Made by a program: the position numbers and the translations under genes. 64,000 bases of DNA. It comes from Bimastos eiseni. Its lineage: Eukaryota; Annelida; Clitellata; Crassiclitellata; Lumbricidae. Shown piece by piece: positions 56,874 through 64,000 of the stretch. The DNA lies in NCBI GenBank assembly GCA_959347315.1, contig OY365806.1:28702334-28766333 (forward strand), written 5' to 3'. Below the pieces are notes generated by a model. That model saw nothing but the letters and a program-made list of their open reading frames with translations, was not told where the DNA came from and did not search any database. Numbering within the stretch: position 1 is the first letter of the stretch; each line of letters opens with the position of its first letter.

Positions 56874-57209
56874 TTAATATCGCCGACGGCTTCTTCTTAC
56901 GTGACATGCGTATAATTTCAGGTCATTTCGCCGAGCTTCTGCAATCGCTTGTACGCTCAGGGCATTTCGACTCTCGTCCATAATTAATAAAGGATCTACT
57001 GGATCACGTGGTCTGCAGCAGTCGGCGTGTGCCTCACCGATCGTAGCACGCGGAGCAGAGAGCAGAGATCCAGACGGATCGAGGAGGACGGACGGTCGCT
57101 GCTTCAGTCTCGGAGGCCTCCATCGTTTGAACCGAGTGGCGTGCAACGATGTTCGACCGACTTCTTCTGCTTCCAACAAAACAAATAAAGCAACAACATT
57201 GTAAATCAT
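56874..57209 (-). CDS. Small unrecognised open frame
   Basis: 111 codons starting with a hydrophobic stretch (MIYNVVALFVLL) that could be a signal peptide or chance, followed by Arg-rich sequence. No domain or homologue recognised. It might be the first exon of a minus-strand gene or nothing. Confidence 0.15.
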   Translation of the reverse strand: MIYNVVALFVLLEAEEVGRTSLHATRFKRWRPPRLKQRPSVLLDPSGSLLSAPRATIGEAHADCCRPRDPVDPLLIMDESRNALSVQAIAEARRNDLKLYACHVRRSRRRY

Positions 57210-57326
57210 CCTGTCTTGTTGAAACTTATAGGTTATTACACAGACAGCTCAGTAAATATAGCCAAATAATCCCATAGCATACATGTATACAACGTTAGTA
57301 ATTAATTATATATTACCTTTTCGGTT

Positions 57327-57357
<31 letters not shown>

Positions 57358-57909
57358 GAATGAATAGAAGGGAGACAATGTAATTACAATAAACTTGCTT
57401 CGGTAGGGCCTATTACGGTTCTTTATTTTATCATCAGCCGACGTAAGGCTGCGATAGTTCGATAACTAATAAATTCAAGAGCATTTTCGATGTCTGTGCT
57501 GGCTTCCATGCCGATCCATCTTAGACGCAATCAATACCTAGAGGGCGCCAGTCGACCGCTGCAGGACGTGTCATCTTTTGCCTGTAGGCCCCTATACACG
57601 AACGAATTGCATGCGGCTGGTGAGTGTTCTGCAAATCTCCTTTCCTCCGCTCAGCGATCCACCCATCCGCCAATTCCTTCTCTGGATCCGGTTACACTCT
57701 GGAAATAGCAGCCACAAATATGTGGCCATATGATATTTAGTAAGAAAGTGTAGACACTACAGCCTGGAACCTTAAAACTGATATCGTAAATAACAATAAC
57801 TTCGTAAAATAAATCGCAGTATGATTACAAGTGCAGTATGAACGTACGATGACTAGTTATCACATGAGTCGAATTAAGCTGTATGGTAGACATGCGAGGT
57901 GCTAATCAC

Positions 57910-58040
57910 GTCATATATCTGATTTAACCAATGCCGCCTAGCGAAAGAAGGACAATTCAACCTTAGAGATTGTGGGAATCGAACGCGCTTCCTCTGCTCT
58001 GCACGCTATTACTCAACGCCTCCCCCGAACGATAGTCTAT
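57910..58040 (-). repeat. tRNA-like SINE, family 2, copy 2
   Basis: The minus strand reads GGGGGAGGCGTTGAGTAATA, AGCGCGTTCGATTCCCAC (B-box-like) and TTTCGCTAGGCGGCATTGG. The organisation is the same as in copy 1 but sequence identity is only partial. Confidence 0.6.
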
Positions 58041-58329
58041 ACTCATAAGTGTTTTGCTGGATTTTTACTCTATCGAATTACCCCACTGATTGAGGGCTTT
58101 CAACCCGTATGCCAAGCGGACTATGTGTAATGACCAATGATCATAGGCAGCTGTTAGCGCAAGTCAAGTCATATTCCTGATATTGTCGCATTTTTTCGTC
58201 TAATTAACATTGCTTTCATTTACTTACTTACTTGCGGCAGCGGTGAATGCGTTACAACGAGTTCTGTGATGATGTGATATAAGCTTACAGTGCGTAGTCA
58301 GTCTAATGACTGCTGACTGATCGCTCCCA

Positions 58330-58430
58330 GTTCGTAATTGTAATCGACTAATCGTAATCGTAATCTCAACATTTCTACAGCGCCCACAAGAGCGAAGTCG
58401 CGGGATCCAACTTATTCACAGGCGAAATAC
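58330..58430 (-). repeat. Dispersed repeat, SINE-like 3' end, copy 2
   Basis: The minus strand matches 16455-16545: CCCGCGACTT, GGCGCTGTAGAAATGTTG, then (GATTAC)-like tail units. It is intergenic. Confidence 0.6.
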
Positions 58431-60997
58431 GATTGGCCAGAACAGCAAGGTCGACACTTCACGCCATATAGGTCAATGACTTCTGACTGCGTTGCAACTT
58501 GCAGGGCATACTTGGCTGCTGAATTTGTTGTATTTCGCAACGTAACTATAGTTTGGGAAATGATTTTAAACAAATGAAGTCGAGTGTCATGGAAATAATT
58601 ACTTAGGCGACTCGTTCGAGATGTAGATGTAAGTTTTTAGTCAAAATAGAAAATCGCCAGATTGTGAATAAACTTTGCCCTTTTCCTTGCAATGATTTCA
58701 ACTTCTGACCGGAAATACTTTAGCCTAGTAATTATAGTCAGTCAATTGTAGTAAGTAATTATAGTAAAGTTGGACACTAAAACTTATCACGACGGATAGC
58801 GTATTCCTAACTGAATTGAGACAAGCCAACTAGTAGATTAGTACTATATAAGTCTATAGGCCTACGCAAATATACGATTACACTTGCCGGTAATGTCAAA
58901 CGACACGCACAATACGCTGTAGGCCTACACAAAAGCTCACGAAATCGCTCGCGCATCGCTCTTCTACTCAGTCCTGCGCGAGCTAATTTTAGTTCGTCTG
59001 ATATAGGATATACTATTATATTTAAAGAAATGGGAAGTGCTGCAACGTAAAGATCTCAAATAAAATGGCAGATTATTTAGTATGCACTTGCCGCACAAGT
59101 AGGCCTATCTGCTATGCGCAGACACTGCATTCTCTGTCTGTCTGTCTGTTTGTCGGTCGGTCGGTCTGTCTGTCTGCAGTCGATTAACTCTGCATCGGAA
59201 GCATCATTAGTCATAAATTGCTTTCATGGATGATGATTCTATCTACTAAGTTTATACGCTAGTGTATCGACTCACATGAGACTCAGCAGAAATTGGTCGA
59301 AACAGAAGATTTGATGTTTAACCTTGATTGGCTTATAGTCATGAAGAAAGGCACGCGGGCAGGCAGGTACATGTAGACGGGCAAGCGGACAGGCTGGCGG
59401 GCAGGCAGGAAAAAATATGCACAGATGGTTGGAAGGACAGCGCAACAGACACAACAACTGACTCAGCAATTTCTACAGGCGATGCTATATTGATTGCATT
59501 GTCTGCTGAAAGGTTATGCTGACCCAAACAAAGTAACCAAATACCAAACCATGCAGGACGTCTACGCTAGTCTTGCTTCAGCGCTACGCTTCAGCTTCGT
59601 CAGCAACTTAAAGCAAGTAGAGCTGATTGAACGTTACAGTCTAAGAAGAGCTTCCTGGGTCAGTCTTTATGGTTAAACTCCAGCGAGATCTATACAAAAC
59701 AGCCAGATACGTCTAGACTAAATAGCCAGAGGATCTAGACAAAAGAACTAGAGAAATTTGACCAATGAATGCTAGTGAGGTTAATTGCTAAGTTGTTTTG
59801 GCTATTGGAAGAGTTGTGACTGATGATCCACCTGTCCATGCAAATAAGATAGATTAAGAAATTGAGAAGGACAGCTGAAGAGGGTTGAAGAGTCCAAGGA
59901 CACAGACAAGTGGAGGGATAATGAGCTGACTTTCAGAGTGGAATTCTTTCAAAAACATAAACTAAAGAATTGTATAGAAAAATGATTAGGCCTACAGTGA
60001 TTGTTATCGCAATCGTAATATTCCTGGTTCCTTCAACACTTAGAAAGGGTAGTTGTACTGTAGCGATGTCCCTCATTCCCAAGGGGAATTTAGTTAGAGC
60101 AAATTAATTGGCAGGCAAACTCAAGTCCGATTTAAGCAACGATTCAAAGGTCACGATGGTGGTCTGTTCACGGCTAAGGGTGGGTGGCACATGTATCTGG
60201 AAGGGAAATGGGAGGAAACAGGAGAGGGTTTGGATTGAGATTATAGGCCTATTGTCGATCGTATCTTTCCCAGGATGCAGGAATTGAGCAGATCATTCTT
60301 GTCGTATTTATACCATTAGTTCTTGATAAAAGCCATTTAGGCAAATGGGCGGCCAATAAACAATTATTATTGAAGCATTGTCCGTCTCCGTGATCAATGC
60401 AAAACCGACCATATAGACCATGAGCGCAGAATAATGACGATAATTAGCTCATATAGTTTTAAGCACAGCAAATTATTTGGCTAATTGACAAATAATTAGC
60501 TTGTTTTGGTCACAAACTGAACTTGAAACCCTATTCGATTAATCGACGGGTTTTCTGCATTTAAAATAATCGTAATAGCTAGTTAATTCGTTTTTGGTTT
60601 TTCTCACTGTTAGCCTTTGTATGTTAGCATATTTGTTCGGTGTGCAGATTTGAGGCTTATGCTGTAGCAAAGCCAAAGGACATACGTCGAAGTCTTAGGT
60701 CAGTTGGAGGCCAACGACAGACCTGGGGCCGGTTCCAGACTATTTTTGGCACTGCGAGCTACTTGTACAACCACAAAATTAAACTTAAATTTGTAAGCAC
60801 AGCACAAGAAATTTTAAAAACATCACAGAACTTGAGACCGTTAAATTCATCTTAAATAGCACTAATTACATAATTATCAATCTTTGAGTGTGTTTACCAA
60901 CTGCAACAGAAATATTTTGGGCACAAATCATTCGGAGTTAAAAGGCGCTCGGCTTAATGCATACCTCCGCCATTTCCTTCAAAACATTGGTGTAGGC

Positions 60998-63651
60998 CAG
61001 GGATGGCGAACCTATGGCACGCGTGCCCAACTTGGCACGCGGGACGATTTTGCTTGGCACGCCACATCATAATATATTAAACACAAAAAAATCTAAAAAA
61101 AGGAATATTTTGTTTTTTTCGACTTTTGAATTTTTTTCTTTTTATCCCAATGTAATTTTTAAAATGATAGAGACTCACCTCGTATTTTCAATAACACTAT
61201 TGTGCAAACACCGAGTAAGATGAGCATTAATCGAGCAAAATCGCTAACGCGCCTATCACAGCTTGATTTTGATAAAATGACGTATTTAGTGACGTTATTA
61301 GCAGATAATTTTGAGATTAAAAAATAAACAATGATAATATAATATAAAATGAAATAATAATAATTGTGACTATCTGATAAGTATTATTTCAATTTACTTT
61401 GTTTAAATAAAAAAAGTTGGTGTCACGAACAGAAATAATGTCTTGTTCAAAATTTAAAAAACAGAAACTTGATAGCGAAGGTAGTGGCAGGGACTTCCAG
61501 GAATGGTGGTCTGCTCGATACGGGGTCATAGACGTAAAAGACAAAGCTCTGTGTGTCCTGTGCTCGGAAAGTGTTGTTTGTCGGACATCATCAGTCAAAC
61601 GTCATTATGAAACAAAACATGAATGGCTTCTTGAAAAAAGCGAAGCTGAGCAGCAAGAATACATAGCAAGAGAATTAAAACACAAAAAGATGCAATCAAA
61701 CAATTTTGTCAAGTTCACACAAAGTTCATCTAATCTTGTAGCTGCAAGTTTTGAAATATCTAAAATTATTGCTAAGCATGGCAAACCGTTAAGTGATGTT
61801 GATTATATAAAAGAATCATGGCTGGAATGTGCGCCATCCCTGTTCGATGATTTCTCAAATAAAGATAAAATTATTCAACGCATCAAAGATATGCCGATCA
61901 GTCGAAATACTGTTAAAGAAAGAATCATGAAATTGGAAAGTAATGCTAAAGATCAATTAAAAACTGATTTATCAATATGCCACACATTTTCAATTTGCTT
62001 GGATGAGAGTATAGATGTGACGTCTTCCGCTAGATTAGCTATTATTGCTCGATATCCAAGAGGTGACGAAATACGAGAGGAGCTCATTGCGCTTGCAAAT
62101 CTTCCTGGAACAACTACTGGAATGGACATATGTAAGTGTGTAGTCAAGGAACTTTCTGATAAAAATATTGATTTAAAGAAAATTGTATCTGTTACAACTG
62201 ATGGTGCTCCCAGTATGACAGGTAAAGATGCTGGTTTTATAAATTTGTTTACTAAAAAAGTTGGACATTCATTGCTGGGATTTCACTGCATTGTCCACCA
62301 AGAAGCGTTGTGTGCAAAAACAGGTTTAAAAGAACTTGAACAAGTAATGAAAGTTGTTACAAAAGTTGTAAACTTTATTGCAGCACGTGCCTTAAATAAA
62401 AGACAATTTCAGTCATTATTGACAGAAGTTGAATCGGTTTACTCTGGTTTGCTGATGTATAATAGCGTCAGGTGGCTAAGCAGTGGACGTGTGCTTGAAC
62501 GTTTTGTGGAATGTGTTGACGAAATTAGATTGTTTCTCGATAGCAATAAACAACAATTCACAGAGCTCACAAATGTTGACTGGTTGAGTAGATTAATGTT
62601 TTTTACGGATTTGTCTTTACATCTGAATGAAGTTAATGTTAAGCTGCAAGGTGCAGGAAAAACGGTTGATATAATGTTTGATATTATAAAAGCATTTGAA
62701 GGTAAACTTAAAATATTTAAGCGCGATGTTGAAAAGAATGAATTTAAATATTTCAAATACACAAAATTACATTTTAGTAATTTGGAGATTCATGAGAAAG
62801 TTGATTTTGACAGACATCAACAATTTTTTGTTGAAATCTTGGATGCTACAGTTAATCAATTTTCATCACGATTTGTACAATTCAGATCTTTTGAAGAAAC
62901 TATCAAATTTTTGAAATATCCAGACACAATTATTTTTGAAAATCTAAATTTGGAAATTTTCAATCGGATGGATTTAAATGATTTTGAAATGCAATTGGTC
63001 GAGTTTCAATCCAGCTCGATTTGGAAACAGAAATTTGTTGAATTACGAATTCAGTTAGAAGAAATTGAACGAGATCGACTCAGAGAAATATCAAAGCTTT
63101 CAGCAGCAAATGAAGTTCTCAAAGTGTGGAACAGTATGCCAAATACTTTTCAGGATTTAAAAAATGTTGCATGGTCAATTCTCTCTATTTTTTCATCCAG
63201 TTATTCTTGCGAGAGTTTGTTCTCTACAATGAATTTTATTAAATCTGATATTCGCAATAGATTGACTGATGAAATGAGTGCGGCGTGCATTTCTTTGAAG
63301 AACACAAACTATGATCCGGATATCAAACAATTGGCATCTAATGTACAACAACAGAAATCTCACTAGGGTTCAATGACTACCGAGTCATGATTCATCTCAC
63401 AATGTTGATTTCATAATTAAATATTATGTCAAACAACACTTAACATGAAATGTAGTCTTTTATTTTAGTTAATTAATAATACAATTAAACTGAAAACAAA
63501 AAATAATTGCTTTAAAAATCTTGCTTCCCTAGTTTACTTGTAGTGGTCCTGCTTCTCTGGTGCCGCTGGCGGCTTTTGGCACGCGAAATGTTTTGAAATT
63601 CTAAACAATAGATTAATTGGCACTCGACTCTCAAAAGGTTCGCCATCCCTG
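60998..63651 (+). mobile_element. Complete hAT transposon, 2,654 bp
   Basis: Ends CAGGGATGGCGAACCT at both termini (perfect 16-bp inverted repeats), flanked by the exact 8-bp duplication GTGTAGGC (60990-60997, 63652-63659). Subterminal 'TGGCACGC' motifs recur on both sides (61013-61060 and about 63578-63586), probable transposase binding sites. A single uninterrupted transposase gene is inside. All features point to a young, possibly active copy. Confidence 0.96.
61438..63366 (+). CDS. hAT transposase, 642 aa, intact
   Basis: A cut-and-paste transposase of the hAT superfamily, in the group related to ZBED5/GTF2IRD2/EPM2AIP1-type host genes. I use ATG 61438; the frame is open a few codons upstream from TTG 61417. 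The N-terminus has a BED-like zinc finger (C39, C42, H56, H61). The catalytic core shows CLDESIDVTS with Asp189, TTDGAPSMTG with Asp255, and the C-x-x-H of FHCIVHQEALC (284-287). The C-terminus ends with the hAT dimerisation block SCESLFSTMNFIKSDIRNRL. There are no stops, frameshifts or introns, and the length is normal for the family. AT-rich codon use differs from host genes in the window. Confidence 0.95.
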   Translation: MSCSKFKKQKLDSEGSGRDFQEWWSARYGVIDVKDKALCVLCSESVVCRTSSVKRHYETKHEWLLEKSEAEQQEYIARELKHKKMQSNNFVKFTQSSSNLVAASFEISKIIAKHGKPLSDVDYIKESWLECAPSLFDDFSNKDKIIQRIKDMPISRNTVKERIMKLESNAKDQLKTDLSICHTFSICLDESIDVTSSARLAIIARYPRGDEIREELIALANLPGTTTGMDICKCVVKELSDKNIDLKKIVSVTTDGAPSMTGKDAGFINLFTKKVGHSLLGFHCIVHQEALCAKTGLKELEQVMKVVTKVVNFIAARALNKRQFQSLLTEVESVYSGLLMYNSVRWLSSGRVLERFVECVDEIRLFLDSNKQQFTELTNVDWLSRLMFFTDLSLHLNEVNVKLQGAGKTVDIMFDIIKAFEGKLKIFKRDVEKNEFKYFKYTKLHFSNLEIHEKVDFDRHQQFFVEILDATVNQFSSRFVQFRSFEETIKFLKYPDTIIFENLNLEIFNRMDLNDFEMQLVEFQSSSIWKQKFVELRIQLEEIERDRLREISKLSAANEVLKVWNSMPNTFQDLKNVAWSILSIFSSSYSCESLFSTMNFIKSDIRNRLTDEMSAACISLKNTNYDPDIKQLASNVQQQKSH

Positions 63652-63659
63652 GTGTAGGC

Positions 63660-64000
63660 CTACCCTTAAATTTTCCATTTCAGTCGCAACCTGCTATATA
63701 TAACCAGCTATTATTTCTAATCCTACACCTTTGGAGAGTTGTAAATTCTCTTATACAGAACGTTACATCTGTTTTCCTTCCCTCTGTCCAGTTCCAGTCC
63801 TTCCCGTCTATCGCTGATGTTTATTCTTTTCAGATAAAATCTCATCCCTTCGCTTCGCACTGCAATCTCTTCTAGTCTCCTATTAATGATAATGAGTCAA
63901 TGACTATAATGATGACTGTGATGATAATGATTATGATAATAATGATAATAATTATAAGACAGGAAGAATAAGATGAGATTAGGGGAAGCAGGAGAAGGAG
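63660..64000. other. Right edge, no feature
   Basis: No gene recognised. GAT/AAT-rich low-complexity sequence at 63885-63955. Confidence 0.6.

Larger units (their letters stand above)
55590..60997. other. Region upstream of the glycosyltransferase gene
   Basis: The glycosyltransferase promoter should be in the first few hundred bases, but no TATA box is obvious. Apart from SINE-like repeats at 57910-58040 and 58330-58430, a (CTGT) tract near 59135-59180 and short TA tracts near 57325-57355, no feature is supported. Confidence 0.6.

Noticed and set aside
56874..57209. Confident secreted-protein gene
   Set aside because: Only a hydrophobic start supports it; no homology, splice or promoter evidence. 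Kept as a low-confidence entry.
61417..61437. Upstream TTG start for the hAT transposase
   Set aside because: Eukaryotic initiation at TTG is unlikely; ATG 61438 is seven codons further and keeps the zinc finger.

Overview
The window is from an intron-rich animal genome with many transposons, most likely a marine invertebrate. I do not name a species. The evidence is three spliced genes with GT-AG introns (vertebrate-type DYRK1 and ATF2/ATF7 homologues plus a RAY1-like DUF271 glycosyltransferase), tRNA-derived SINEs, hAT transposons, an R4/Dong-like LINE and a Ty3/gypsy element.

Layout. 1-2440 is intron or upstream sequence. 2441-13017 (+) carries seven 3' exons of a DYRK1-type kinase, with a polyA signal at 13684. 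13.7-20 kb is intergenic and holds small DNA transposons. 20051-41090 (+) carries an ATF2/ATF7-type bZIP gene in ten exons. Its first visible intron holds a 10,657-bp Ty3/gypsy element in antisense orientation (20814-31470, 4-bp target duplication ATAT). 41.1-46.2 kb is intergenic with one long-TIR element. 46179-55589 (-) is a two-exon glycosyltransferase gene; its 7.8-kb intron holds a CRE-bearing MITE, a cluster of insertions in (TAA)n, and a decayed hAT whose right end lies beside a perfect 73-bp hairpin. 55.6-61 kb is mostly featureless. 60998-63651 is a complete hAT transposon with an open transposase, 16-bp terminal repeats and an 8-bp target duplication.

The most remarkable object is the Ty3/gypsy element. 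Both LTRs start TGACACAAAT and end CTCTTGCGACA on the + strand, and both contain a 28-bp minisatellite. It has about 13 units in one LTR (589 bp) and about 174 in the other (5,100 bp), where a 1,286-bp higher-order repeat has been copied. The array sits between the TATA-like box and the polyA signal of the LTR, so it is probably the transcribed R region.

Functionally, the host genes are a CMGC kinase, a stress-kinase-responsive bZIP factor that keeps the TPTPTRF phospho-site and leucine zipper but shows no zinc finger in the visible exons, and a Golgi-type II membrane glycosyltransferase. Nothing suggests they form a common pathway.
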